NCBI RefSeq assembly: GCF_000686845.1
Contig: NZ_JMLS01000027.1
Coordinates: forward strand, 43,293-107,292
Source of the DNA: Paenibacillus sp. UNC451MF
Lineage (GTDB): Bacteria; Bacillota; Bacilli; Paenibacillales; NBRC-103111
Direction: 5' to 3'
Length of the DNA: 64,000 bases
The translations under genes and the position numbers were made by a program. The notes under the pieces were generated by a model that made no database searches, was not told where the DNA came from, and saw only the letters and a list, made by a program, of their open reading frames with translations. This document shows positions 35,421 through 43,935 of this stretch, piece by piece (the stretch's first letter is position 1; every line of letters begins with the position of its first letter).

Positions 35421-36641
35421 TCACTTTGGATCCCTATACTGCGATGGACTCATACCCTCGAGCTTTTTGAAAACACGTGTAAAGTAGCCTGAATCCTCGT
35501 ATCCGACATACCCCGAAATCCAACCGATGGAAGCTCGTTCGGATTTTAATAGAATTTTGGCTTCCTCCATCCTTTGTTTTTGTTGAAATTCTGTAAGAGT
35601 CATACCCGTTTCTTTTTTGAACCGTCTTGAAAGATGTGCCGGGTGAAGCCCGCATAAATCGGCAATATGGTTCACATCTAACGATTGATTAAAGTGGCTT
35701 ACAATATGTTCAACCGCTTTTTGTATGGATGGGGAATAGCCGGAAATAGCCCGGTTTCGTACCAAATCACAATATTCCTCATGCATGACGCCCATCAGCT
35801 TAATAAGTGAGTCAATAGTGTCCGAGCGCTCGATTTGTTTGGAGAATTTCTCTGAAATACGGTGCAAGAAAAGCGGCTGTACTTTTCCACGTTCTGCGGC
35901 GCCCCTCAGCAGCGTATTTAATACGATGAGCACATTCTTTAAGGCCCGGACCGGTTGATTAGGGAACCTTTCGGAGAAATCGAACAAATTCTTAACCTGC
36001 TTGAGGATGCGCTGCAGATTTGCTTTATCGCCTTTCTCAACTGCTCGCGTCATTTCCTTTTCGATCTTATAACGCAGCTCGATTAACTCAATATAGGAAT
36101 CATCCGGTTGTTGAAGCATAAGCTCAATATCCGCTTGGTGTGCTTTGACGGTTGCATTGTACTCCGAGTTTAAAACGCGAAGAGAGGTTTGGCGTATGGT
36201 GCTTACTTGATCCAAAAGATTCGCCATACTTTGAATTCTGGATGAGCTTAGCAATTTTAAAGTACGGTAAAAGGTCTCTAATTCGATTTGCTTCTGTGTA
36301 TCGATCTTGAATTTATGGTCAACGCGGCTCATGTCTGGAACTTGGTTCAAGAATGGCCCAACGATGATGATTTTCGTGTCCTGTTCTTCGAAAAGCAGGA
36401 TTTTGCCTAAATAAGATAGGCCTAATTCATCGGTGAACATGCAGCATTCCTCCGGGGAGTGCTTTGTTTCTGCCATCAAGTATTGAAAATGTCTTTGTTG
36501 AAGTTCAAGCATATATTCTGGAAACGGATCTCGTTCATGAACAAGAAAAGGAGAGCCATTGCCATTCAATATAATTGTGTTGATGTCAGTTAATTGATAA
36601 AGGGTCAGGCTGGCAACGGTTAATTGAAGTTGGAAAGTCAT
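35421..36641 (-). CDS. AraC-family regulator with long N-terminal sensor region
   Basis: 406 residues from the ATG at 36641 (AAGGTG seven bases upstream); the frame opens at a GTG nine bases earlier. The C-terminal 100 residues hold both HTH motifs (DVNHIADLCGLHPAHLSRRF and IGWISGYVGYEDSGYFTRVF). The first 300 residues are predicted alpha/beta then helical, with no cupin motif, as in large Paenibacillus AraC regulators. Divergent from the beta-glucuronidase gene, so it likely controls it. Confidence 0.88.
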   Translation of the reverse strand: MTFQLQLTVASLTLYQLTDINTIILNGNGSPFLVHERDPFPEYMLELQQRHFQYLMAETKHSPEECCMFTDELGLSYLGKILLFEEQDTKIIIVGPFLNQVPDMSRVDHKFKIDTQKQIELETFYRTLKLLSSSRIQSMANLLDQVSTIRQTSLRVLNSEYNATVKAHQADIELMLQQPDDSYIELIELRYKIEKEMTRAVEKGDKANLQRILKQVKNLFDFSERFPNQPVRALKNVLIVLNTLLRGAAERGKVQPLFLHRISEKFSKQIERSDTIDSLIKLMGVMHEEYCDLVRNRAISGYSPSIQKAVEHIVSHFNQSLDVNHIADLCGLHPAHLSRRFKKETGMTLTEFQQKQRMEEAKILLKSERASIGWISGYVGYEDSGYFTRVFKKLEGMSPSQYRDPK

Positions 36642-36765
36642 CTTGATCACCTTTTTAAATGTTAATTAAGTCCCTATAATGCAATTATAATCCTAACTTC
36701 ACCTATTTGTAATAAGTATAATATGTCTTACAGCGACAAAAAAATGAATAAAAGGAGACCATCAT

Positions 36766-38559
36766 ATGTTATATCCGATTATTACTGAGTCACGCAGCAT
36801 GATAGATTTGAACGGTATTTGGGGATTTAAACTGGATTCTGGAAAGGGCTTTCAAGACAAATGGTATGAATCTCCTCTAATAGCCACCATGAATATGGCG
36901 GTGCCTTCATCCTATAACGATCTTGGAGTGACGGCGGACATTCGCAGTCATGTAGGTTGGGTGTGGTATGAAAGAGAGTTCACAATACCAAGCTTGCTTT
37001 TAGCTGAGCGTATCGTATTGAGGTTCGGATCTGCTACCCATAAGGCAAAAGTGTATGTTAACGGGGAGTTAGTGGCTGAACATCAAGGAGGCTTTACACC
37101 TTTTGAAAGCGTGATCAATTCGCACTTGAACCAAGGAAAAAACCGAATTACAGTTGCCGTGAACAATATCGTGGATGAATCGACACTGCCTGTAGGAAAT
37201 TATAGCGAGAATGAAGTGCCGGGGATAGGCAAGGTTGTAAGTAATCAACCCAATTTCGATTTTTTCAATTATGCAGGAATTCATCGGCCGGTCAAAATCT
37301 ATACAACACCTCATACTTATGTCAAGGATGTAACGATTGTTTCGGAAGTGAACGGAACCTCCGGATCGGTTCATTATAAGGTAGAGGTAAATGGAGCTGC
37401 GAAGACGAAAGTGACCATCCTTGATGAACAGGATACAATTGTGGCTGAGAGTAGTGCCGCACAAGGTGTTATAACCATTAGCGGAGTGAACCTGTGGGAG
37501 CCTCTAAGTCCGTACTTATACAAAATGAGAATCGAAGTAAGTGAAAATGAACAAACCATGGACGAATATGAACAGCCTTTCGGTGTTAGGACTGTGGAAG
37601 TGAAAGACGGACAGTTTCTTATTAATCACAAGCCGTTTTATTTTAAAGGCTTCGGGAAGCACGAGGATACTGCGATTCATGGCAGAGGGTTTGACGAAGC
37701 GGCTAATGTTATGGATTTTCGGTTGATGAAATGGATTGGAGCCAATTCGTTCCGAACCGCACACTATCCGTACTCGGAAGAAATCATGAGACTTGCTGAT
37801 AAAGAAGGAATCGTTGTTATAGACGAAACGCCTGCAGTCGGACTTCACTTGAACTTTATGGCAATTTTCGGAGGCGGACCGAAGAGAAAAACATGGGAGG
37901 AGCTACAAACTGCGGAGCATCATAAACAGGTTATAGAAGAATTGATTGCTCGTGACAAAAATCATCCATGCGTCGTTATGTGGTCCATTGCCAATGAACC
38001 GGCATCAGAGGAGGAAGGAGCTTATGAATATTTTAAACCGCTGGTAGAGCTTGCCAAACAACTGGATCCGCAGAAAAGACCAGTTACGATTGTAACTCAT
38101 CTGATGTCAACGCCGGAAACCTGCAAGGTAGCAGAGCTTGTCGATGTGCTTGCTCTAAACCGTTACTATGGCTGGTACGTTCAGAGCGGTGATTGGGAGA
38201 TGGCTAAGCTTAAGCTCCGTGAAGAGTTTAATGGCTGGAGTCAGCGCTGCCCGGGCAAACCGATTATTATGACGGAATATGGAGCAGATACCGTAGCAGG
38301 CTTGCACGATGTGGATCCGGTCATGTTTACCGAAGAGTTCCAGGTTGAATACTTACGTGCTAACCATGAGGTTTTTGATGAATTCAAGACTTTCGTAGGT
38401 GAACAAGTATGGAACTTTGCTGATTTTAATACGAGCCAAGGCATCATTCGTGTCCAAGGGAATAAAAAAGGCATTTTTACTAGGGACCGAAAGCCGAAGT
38501 ACGCCGCGCACGAGCTGCGTAAACGCTGGCATTCGATTCCCCAATTCGGATATAAGTAA
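36766..38559 (+). CDS. uidA: Beta-glucuronidase (GH2)
   Basis: 597 residues, the family's usual length. Domain order: sugar-binding jelly roll ([13 protein letters not shown]), immunoglobulin-like linker, TIM barrel. The acid/base Glu is in [15 protein letters not shown], the nucleophile Glu in IIMTEYGAD, and the N-x-K carboxylate clamp specific to beta-glucuronidases is present in [14 protein letters not shown]. Cytoplasmic (no signal peptide), it hydrolyses beta-glucuronides. AAAGGAG precedes the ATG. The following transporter gene is broken, so import must use another system. Confidence 0.95.
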   Translation: MLYPIITESRSMIDLNGIWGFKLDSGKGFQDKWYESPLIATMNMAVPSSYNDLGVTADIRSHVGWVWYEREFTIPSLLLAERIVLRFGSATHKAKVYVNGELVAEHQGGFTPFESVINSHLNQGKNRITVAVNNIVDESTLPVGNYSENEVPGIGKVVSNQPNFDFFNYAGIHRPVKIYTTPHTYVKDVTIVSEVNGTSGSVHYKVEVNGAAKTKVTILDEQDTIVAESSAAQGVITISGVNLWEPLSPYLYKMRIEVSENEQTMDEYEQPFGVRTVEVKDGQFLINHKPFYFKGFGKHEDTAIHGRGFDEAANVMDFRLMKWIGANSFRTAHYPYSEEIMRLADKEGIVVIDETPAVGLHLNFMAIFGGGPKRKTWEELQTAEHHKQVIEELIARDKNHPCVVMWSIANEPASEEEGAYEYFKPLVELAKQLDPQKRPVTIVTHLMSTPETCKVAELVDVLALNRYYGWYVQSGDWEMAKLKLREEFNGWSQRCPGKPIIMTEYGADTVAGLHDVDPVMFTEEFQVEYLRANHEVFDEFKTFVGEQVWNFADFNTSQGIIRVQGNKKGIFTRDRKPKYAAHELRKRWHSIPQFGYK

Positions 38560-38583
38560 TAGCCTTACCGAGAAACGGCAGCA

Positions 38584-38609
38584 GGCTAGTGAGCAACCAC
38601 TCACTAGCC
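38584..38609. other. Perfect inverted repeat between uidA and the transporter remnant
   Basis: GGCTAGTGAG-CAACCA-CTCACTAGCC. It has no T run, so it is more likely an mRNA-stabilising stem-loop or a processing site than a terminator. Confidence 0.6.
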
Positions 38610-38643
38610 ACTCTTCCGAACGATCATGATAGAGGTTACTAGC

Positions 38644-39138
38644 ATGAATACAAATATGGAATACTCGACCGCAGTTGACACAAGACCTACAAATCAAGTT
38701 CGTAAAATTGGGATTAAAGATAAAACTGGTTATATGTTTGGTGACATAGGTACTGATTTATTCTTCGGTTTAATAAGCGGTTACCTGATGTTATTTTATA
38801 CGGATGTCTACGGTATATCAGCTGCAGCTGCGGGCATGATTTTATTGGTCGCTCGAGTGCTTGATGCACTTTTTGACGTTGCGTGGGGGCTTATGTTGAC
38901 TCGAAGCCTGCCGGCACGAAAGGGAAGTTTCGTCCGTATTTATTGTATTGTGCACTACCAGTAACTTTATTGGGAGTGATGACGTTTACGCATATTCCGG
39001 ATAAAAGATATTATCACACTCATACCTGCAATAGGAGCATTAATATCTCTGGGCGCGATGCTATCGATTTATAACTTGAACAAGAGCAAATTAGTTAACT
39101 TGAATGAAGATATGATTCAATTAAGAATCGAAGATTGA
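38644..39138 (+). pseudogene. Glucuronide transporter remnant (GPH family, UidB-like)
   Basis: The N-terminus is typical of GPH sugar:cation symporters (GYMFGDIGTDLFFGLISGYL, LDALFDVAWG). A frameshift near 38885 moves the reading frame (then AYVDSKPAGTKGKFRPYLLY), and at about 39000 the sequence jumps to the C-terminal end (PAIGALISLGAMLSIYNLNK, ending at the stop at 39138). About 160 codons remain of roughly 450. It is the expected partner of uidA, now inactivated by a frameshift and a large internal deletion. Confidence 0.85.
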
Positions 39139-39218
39139 TCTTTAATCTAAAATGTAAGCGTGTACTTACCCCGAATGCTGATAATTCAGCCCACTCCCAA
39201 TTTGAGTTGAAACGAAAC

Positions 39219-39265
39219 GGATCAAGTTTTTGTCCTATAGAGGGCAAGTACTTGATCCTATTTTT
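39219..39265 (+). terminator. Terminator after the transporter remnant
   Basis: GGATCAAGT / ACTTGATCC perfect stem with inner TTGTCC / GGGCAA pairing, followed by TATTTTT. Confidence 0.75.
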
Positions 39266-39279
39266 GTGGGAATAGGTTA

Positions 39280-40161
39280 TCACCGTTCCATCATTAATTG
39301 AAGCTGACGTATATAGGGACTTAGCTCCGAGTTGTTTTCTAGATAGGAGGCATAAACACGAAGAAGTGTATGATTAGGGACCTCTTGCTCAAATTCTTTT
39401 TGCAGCAGTCCGATAACTTCAAGCAGTTCCTTGTGTACTGGAGCGGCAACCGCGAGTACATTAATTTTAGTCTCAATAGAGCCTAGCACTTCGCTAATCA
39501 TTTGCTTTAGTGTAGCGGGATCAATGGGGTTCAGTTGATTGAAATATACGTTGCACTCTTTCAACACGGCTGTTGGCTTTTGCGTAATTAATCCGTTAAC
39601 AACCGTATCCATTCGTTCCACCAAGAAGAGAGCTAGCTCGGACATAGAAAGAGCTATCGCTTTTTGAATCGTAAAGGATAAATATTCTTTCAATAACCCC
39701 CGATAAATAACGACAATGTCCCAAATATAATCATTGATTGTATCACCATAAGCTTCATGGAAGCAATCCCGTAACATCTTGAGAAGAGCCACTCTTTTCT
39801 TCTTCCAGGCAATAATAAATTGCTCGTTATCTTTAACGGGGAGTTCTTTGAATTCACTCGTGAAATAGTAGTTCTCCATCATGAATTGAAGCTGGAATTC
39901 GATCTTGCGCTGCAACTTATCTTTGGGGGAAGATAGACCTCCTTGCTGGTCCAGCTTCTTTGCTTGATCGAACATTGTTTGATGACACGCTACAAATACT
40001 GCTGTGAATAAATCCTCCTTGGAAGGGAATATTTTATAAATGCTTCCTTTGGCCATGCCGCAGGCTTCCGCAATATCTTTCATTGAAGCGGCAAAATAAC
40101 CTTTTTCCTTAAAAACACCCATTGCTGTATGAATGATTTGCTGTTTTTTTAGTTCTTCCAA
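39280..40161 (-). CDS. TetR-family regulator
   Basis: 293 residues from a TTG at 40161 (GGAGGGGG eight bases upstream); the frame extends to 40242 but without a site. The DNA-binding domain is IIHTAMGVFKEKGYFAASMK followed by DIAEACGMAKGSIYKIFPSK. The C-terminal 220 residues are helical and longer than in most TetR proteins. Divergent from the MBL hydrolase, with a palindrome inside that promoter. Confidence 0.88.
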   Translation of the reverse strand: MEELKKQQIIHTAMGVFKEKGYFAASMKDIAEACGMAKGSIYKIFPSKEDLFTAVFVACHQTMFDQAKKLDQQGGLSSPKDKLQRKIEFQLQFMMENYYFTSEFKELPVKDNEQFIIAWKKKRVALLKMLRDCFHEAYGDTINDYIWDIVVIYRGLLKEYLSFTIQKAIALSMSELALFLVERMDTVVNGLITQKPTAVLKECNVYFNQLNPIDPATLKQMISEVLGSIETKINVLAVAAPVHKELLEVIGLLQKEFEQEVPNHTLLRVYASYLENNSELSPYIRQLQLMMER

Positions 40162-40217
40162 TCCTTGCACCCCCTCCGTATTTTGACATGATACCATAAG
40201 AATGGTCAATAATAGAA

Positions 40218-40254
40218 TTGACAGATGAAACTCGCGAGTCATATAATGAACTCG
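40218..40254 (+). promoter_or_regulatory. Strong promoter with embedded TetR operator
   Basis: TTGACA, 18-base spacer, TATAAT (40242-40247). The spacer contains the perfect palindrome ACTCGCGAGT (40230-40239), and a further half-site ACTCG follows the -10 at 40250, 20 bases from the first. A repressor bound here would block RNA polymerase. Confidence 0.8.
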
Positions 40255-40294
40255 TTGGTTTTTGCTGAGTATAGATTAGGAGGCTTTGGAAACT

Positions 40295-41032
40295 ATGAAA
40301 ATTGCTGAAGGAATTGAAATGCTTGAACTAGCTATACCAGGTACTCCGATGGTTATTCACCCGACTGTGTTTTATGATTCGGAATCGTATGTACTTGTAG
40401 ATACAGGTATGCCAGGCTGCCGCAATATTATATTAGATCTTGTTCGTAATTCAGGAATTCAAGTCGATGAGCCCAGCAAGATTATTTTAACCCATCAGGA
40501 TATCGATCATGTAGGAGGGCTTCCGCAATTTCTCGCAGAGAGTAAGGCTCCAATAGAAGTCCTCGCTCATCCGGATGACCAGCCTTATATTGATGGAAAA
40601 ATTCCGTTTATTAAAGTGAGCCCTGAAAGAAAGCAGACGCTGCTTCAATCATTGCCTGAAAACCTGCGAGAACAATTCGAAGCAGCATTCTCGAACACGA
40701 CTCCTGGGATTGTTACTCATACCGTGAATGATGGTGAAAAGCTTGCGTTAGCCGGCGGGGTGGTCGTTATTCACACACCGGGACATACTCCAGGACATAT
40801 CAGCCTTTACCACGAGCCAAGCAAAACTTTGATTGCAGGAGATGCTATGGTTGTAATAGGAGGAGAGCTGCAAGGGCCTAATCCGAATGTTACACCGAAT
40901 ATGGAGCAGGCTATCGAATCCCTTAATAAATATAAACAATATGACATTCAAGCGGTCATCTGCTACCATGGCGGGCTATACAAAGGGAATATTCGTCAAC
41001 GACTGGATGAATTGACAGCAGCCGAGAATTAA
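40295..41032 (+). CDS. Metallo-beta-lactamase-fold hydrolase
   Basis: 245 residues from the ATG at 40295 (AGGAGG 11 bases upstream). Metal-binding motif THQDIDHVGG near residue 65 (H-x-D-x-D-H variant), then HTPGHTPGHISLYH and AGDAMVV. The fold hydrolyses esters, lactones or thioesters; the substrate is unknown. Expressed from the TetR-controlled promoter, probably together with the membrane protein at 41041. Confidence 0.85.
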   Translation: MKIAEGIEMLELAIPGTPMVIHPTVFYDSESYVLVDTGMPGCRNIILDLVRNSGIQVDEPSKIILTHQDIDHVGGLPQFLAESKAPIEVLAHPDDQPYIDGKIPFIKVSPERKQTLLQSLPENLREQFEAAFSNTTPGIVTHTVNDGEKLALAGGVVVIHTPGHTPGHISLYHEPSKTLIAGDAMVVIGGELQGPNPNVTPNMEQAIESLNKYKQYDIQAVICYHGGLYKGNIRQRLDELTAAEN

Positions 41033-41040
41033 TTGGTTGT

Positions 41041-42177
41041 ATGTTTGTATTAGGAAAAGAAGTGGTGAATTTGAAATATCAACAGCTAGCAGGACAAAAG
41101 TGGGGGAGATTCCTTTACACGTTAATCGTCGGTGTGTTAGGGGCGCTTCTTTTTCAACTGATTCATATGCCGATTCCATGGTTGCTTGGGCCGATGTTTC
41201 TTGTCCTTGTTGGGTCCAAATCCATCAGGTCCATTCAGCCTTATTGGCCTTCTGCGATACGTAGCTCAGGAATGATCATCATTGGTTATACGATTGGGCT
41301 ATCCTTTACGTTGGAGACTTTGCACGAAATTGGTCGGCAGCTGCCAACAATGATTTTATTAACGGTACTTCTTTTATGCTGCAGCTTCATTATTGCACTC
41401 ATCGTATCCTTGGTGTCGGGTATTCCTTTTCCAACTGTGTTAATGGGAAGTATTCCTGGTGGTCTGACACAGATGATACCGTTAGCCGAAGAGATTAAGG
41501 GCGTCGATCTGACGGTGGTTACTTTCTTGCAAGTATCCCGGCTGATGATGATTATTTTCTTCGTTCCTGTGCTTGTGTTCAGTCCACTATTTGGCGTTCA
41601 GCATCATCAGCAGCTTGCGAGCACCATACCAGGTGTTTCAAGCGGATGGCAAGATTTGTTCCCATCTATTCTGGTATTTGCCGTGGTTTGTACTTTGTTC
41701 GCGATAATAGGGAATAAGGTCAAACTTCCAACGGCATACTTGCTCGGACCGATGATAGCAACCATTTTGTTGAATTTGTCAGGCTATCACGGACATGCGC
41801 TTCCGACCTTAATCATTAACTTTTCACAGATGTTTGTTGGGATATATGTAGGAATGCTGCTGAAGCCAGAGCAATTAAACAAGAAGCTCAAAATCATTGT
41901 TCTCGCCATCCTAAGCGGAATCATCTTAATCTCATGCTCTATTGGCTTGAGCCTATTGCTGACCAAACTTCATGATGTAACTCTAGTCACGGCCTTTTTA
42001 AGTCTATCTCCCGGAGGGATGGACCAGATGGGGATTATCGCCAAAGAAGCGGGGGCTGAATTGTCCGTGGTGATTTGCTACCAGCTGTTCCGCACCTTGT
42101 TCATCTTCATTGCCGTGCCTCCGCTCTTGAAGGCTGTGTTCAAAAGGGTGCTTCGCAAAACGGCTGTTCGACACTAA
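41041..42177 (+). CDS. AbrB-family membrane protein (duplicated transporter domain)
   Basis: 378 residues, about ten membrane helices in two repeats: PIPWLLGPMFLVL / LPTAYLLGPMIATIL and MGSIPGGLTQMIPLAEEIKG / LSLSPGGMDQMGIIAKEAG. The internal duplication and the PGG-x-x-(Q/M)M motifs are those of the AbrB putative transporter family. The start is uncertain (ATG 41041, or a GTG near 41062). Eight bases after the MBL gene, so in the same TetR operon. Confidence 0.82.
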   Translation: MFVLGKEVVNLKYQQLAGQKWGRFLYTLIVGVLGALLFQLIHMPIPWLLGPMFLVLVGSKSIRSIQPYWPSAIRSSGMIIIGYTIGLSFTLETLHEIGRQLPTMILLTVLLLCCSFIIALIVSLVSGIPFPTVLMGSIPGGLTQMIPLAEEIKGVDLTVVTFLQVSRLMMIIFFVPVLVFSPLFGVQHHQQLASTIPGVSSGWQDLFPSILVFAVVCTLFAIIGNKVKLPTAYLLGPMIATILLNLSGYHGHALPTLIINFSQMFVGIYVGMLLKPEQLNKKLKIIVLAILSGIILISCSIGLSLLLTKLHDVTLVTAFLSLSPGGMDQMGIIAKEAGAELSVVICYQLFRTLFIFIAVPPLLKAVFKRVLRKTAVRH

Positions 42178-42190
42178 AGGCTTCCATTAC

Positions 42191-42230
42191 AAAAAAAGCT
42201 CTGCGACCTTATCGAAAGGAAGCGGAGCTT
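42191..42230 (-). terminator. Terminator of the MarR gene
   Basis: On the minus strand AAGCTCCGC / GCAGAGCTT is followed by TTTTT. It lies between the convergent AbrB and MarR genes. Confidence 0.7.
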
Positions 42231-42274
42231 CTTCGCTGTGGTGTAGAGACAAAGTAACACATCAGAACCTATCA

Positions 42275-42715
42275 TCATGGTTTATCCGAGTAAAATACCT
42301 TGGTGCTGAGCACATCCAAAGCATATTCAATCTCTTCTAGGTCTTCTTTGGAAGCATCACGCAGCCGCTGTAGAAAACGAGCCTCGATCAGCTTGAATGC
42401 CTCACTCATCATATGTTCTCCTTCTGGATTAAGACGATAATATTGTTTACGGCGATCGTCTGGCGCGTCGAACTTCTCACATAAGTTTTTCTCACATAAT
42501 TTTTTTAATTCACGGCTCGTATTTGGCATGGACATATGCTGGCAATCGCTTACTTGGCTGGGTGTAACCGGCTGACTAATCGCAATATATTCAAGAATGT
42601 TGTACTGAACGGGGGTGATATCATCGGCTTTAACGTCTTTGGTCATTTCGTGTGTTGTTTGATGAACAGCGGCAGAAAATGCTACGAATTTTTGGAAGAA
42701 AGCATGCTTATCCAT
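42275..42715 (-). CDS. MarR-family regulator
   Basis: 146 residues, ATG at 42715 with AGAGGTG upstream. Winged-helix region with TPVQYNILEYIAISQPVTPS, the recognition helix region SMPNTSRELKKL and the wing DAPDDRRKQYYRL. Divergent from the flavodoxin-fold oxidoreductase; two inverted repeats lie between them. Confidence 0.88.
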   Translation of the reverse strand: MDKHAFFQKFVAFSAAVHQTTHEMTKDVKADDITPVQYNILEYIAISQPVTPSQVSDCQHMSMPNTSRELKKLCEKNLCEKFDAPDDRRKQYYRLNPEGEHMMSEAFKLIEARFLQRLRDASKEDLEEIEYALDVLSTKVFYSDKP

Positions 42716-42763
42716 TTATTCACCTCTTCTTTATACGATATCAAAATAATGTTCAAATAACAA

Positions 42764-42817
42764 TTATCAATTGACAACAAAAATGGAAAGTGTTACGATT
42801 TGGTTATCAAATGATAA
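42764..42817 (+). promoter_or_regulatory. Promoter of the quinone-reductase gene with two MarR operators
   Basis: TTGACA (42771-42776), 17-base spacer, TACGAT (42794-42799). A perfect inverted repeat TTATCAAATGATAA lies just downstream (42804-42817) and a partial copy TTATCAATTGACAA overlaps the -35 (42764-42777). Confidence 0.8.
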
Positions 42818-42833
42818 CAAAAGAGGTGGATCT

Positions 42834-43421
42834 ATGAACGTGCTTGTCATTTACACTCATCCCAATCACCAAAGCTTAAGCTATTCTTTTTTGCAAAAAG
42901 TGGTCCAGGGAAGCAGTGAAAATCCCCATATTACTGAGGTTAAAATTTTGGATTTATATGAAGAGGAGTTTGATCCTGTTCTGGTGTTCAATAAGAATAA
43001 ACGCAGAAGGGATATGCATTCTGATCCTGCACTTGAAAAGTACCGGGAGCAGATCCTATGGGCTGAAAAAATCGTATTCGTATACCCTATCTGGTGGGGA
43101 AGGCCTCCGGCTATGCTAATGGGTTACATTGATAAGATGTTTGCCGCTAATTTTGCCTACAGAGACAAGAAAGGCTTACTGCCCGAAGGACTTCTGAAAG
43201 GAAAGTCGGTCGTATGTATTTCAACCATGAAAGGTCCGGCGCATTACCCATTGCTTTGGCTGAACAATGCACATCAAATTTTAATGAGGAAAGCATTATT
43301 TCAATTTGTAGGAATCAAGAAGGTCAAGTTTTTTGAATTCGGGTCCATGGAAAGCCCCAAAGGCAGACATGAAGAAAAGCTAAACAAAGTATTCCGCTAT
43401 TTTAGAACGGTTAGCAGGTAG
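42834..43421 (+). CDS. Flavodoxin-fold NAD(P)H oxidoreductase (KefG/YwrO type)
   Basis: 195 residues from the ATG at 42834 (AAGAGGTGG upstream). MNVLVIYTHPNHQSLSYSF, WAEKIVFVYPIWWGRPPAML and YIDKMFAANFAY match the NQO/KefG family, which reduces quinones with FMN or FAD. MarR control suggests induction by quinones or electrophiles. Confidence 0.88.
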   Translation: MNVLVIYTHPNHQSLSYSFLQKVVQGSSENPHITEVKILDLYEEEFDPVLVFNKNKRRRDMHSDPALEKYREQILWAEKIVFVYPIWWGRPPAMLMGYIDKMFAANFAYRDKKGLLPEGLLKGKSVVCISTMKGPAHYPLLWLNNAHQILMRKALFQFVGIKKVKFFEFGSMESPKGRHEEKLNKVFRYFRTVSR

Positions 43422-43464
43422 CAAAAATAAAGCATAAGCAGATATGGGCATTTATAAATACGCA

Positions 43465-43492
43465 TTTACAAATCTATAAAAATAGATATAAT
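43465..43492 (+). promoter_or_regulatory. ArsR-gene promoter with operator; predicts a leaderless mRNA
   Basis: TTTACA, 16-base spacer, TATAAT (43487-43492). The inverted repeat ATCTAT-AAAA-ATAGAT (43472-43487) fills the spacer. The start codon is at 43500, at the expected transcription start. Confidence 0.7.
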
Positions 43493-43499
43493 AACCGTT

Positions 43500-43811
43500 A
43501 TGGACCCTTCATTAATCTATAAAGCATTGTCGAACGAGACGCGGCGTCAAATTATGTATTGGTTAAAGCATCCCGAGGATTTTTTTGATAAAAGTCCTTA
43601 CATTCAGCATGGGATCAACTTCAAGGTTGGCGTATGCGTGGCGGATATTCAGTCAAAGGCAGAGCTTGCTCAGTCAGTTATCTCCAGCTATTTGCTAACC
43701 ATGCTAAAAGCCGGATTGCTGGAATCCGAACGGATCGGAAAGTGGACGTTTTATCGAAGAAATGAAAAGACGATTCAGGAATTTGCCGAATATGTTCAAA
43801 AGGAACTTTAA
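43500..43811 (+). CDS. ArsR-family repressor
   Basis: 103 residues. Winged helix with LIYKALSNETRRQIMYWL and the recognition region AELAQSVISSYLLTMLKAGL. No Shine-Dalgarno site precedes the ATG, consistent with a leaderless transcript. Its operator ATCTA-N6-TAGAT occurs in its own promoter and again upstream of the MFS gene (43846-43865), so it likely controls the MFS-satA unit. Confidence 0.87.
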   Translation: MDPSLIYKALSNETRRQIMYWLKHPEDFFDKSPYIQHGINFKVGVCVADIQSKAELAQSVISSYLLTMLKAGLLESERIGKWTFYRRNEKTIQEFAEYVQKEL

Positions 43812-43814
43812 GGG

Positions 43815-43837
43815 GAGAGGAGGCACCTCTTTTTTTT
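43815..43837 (+). terminator. Terminator after the ArsR gene
   Basis: AGAGG / CCTCT stem followed by a run of T. Confidence 0.65.
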
Positions 43838-43845
43838 GTCTCAAC

Positions 43846-43865
43846 ATATCTATATATTTAGATAT
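43846..43865. promoter_or_regulatory. Second ArsR operator, upstream of the MFS gene
   Basis: Perfect inverted repeat ATATCTA-N6-TAGATAT, sharing the core ATCTA-N6-TAGAT with the site in the ArsR promoter. Another half-site TAGAT follows near 43876. Confidence 0.7.
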
Positions 43866-43935
43866 ATGATTATATAGATAATGAATCATTAAAGGTCCGC
43901 ATGAATAGTACATGGAAATGGAGACTTAATAAAAG

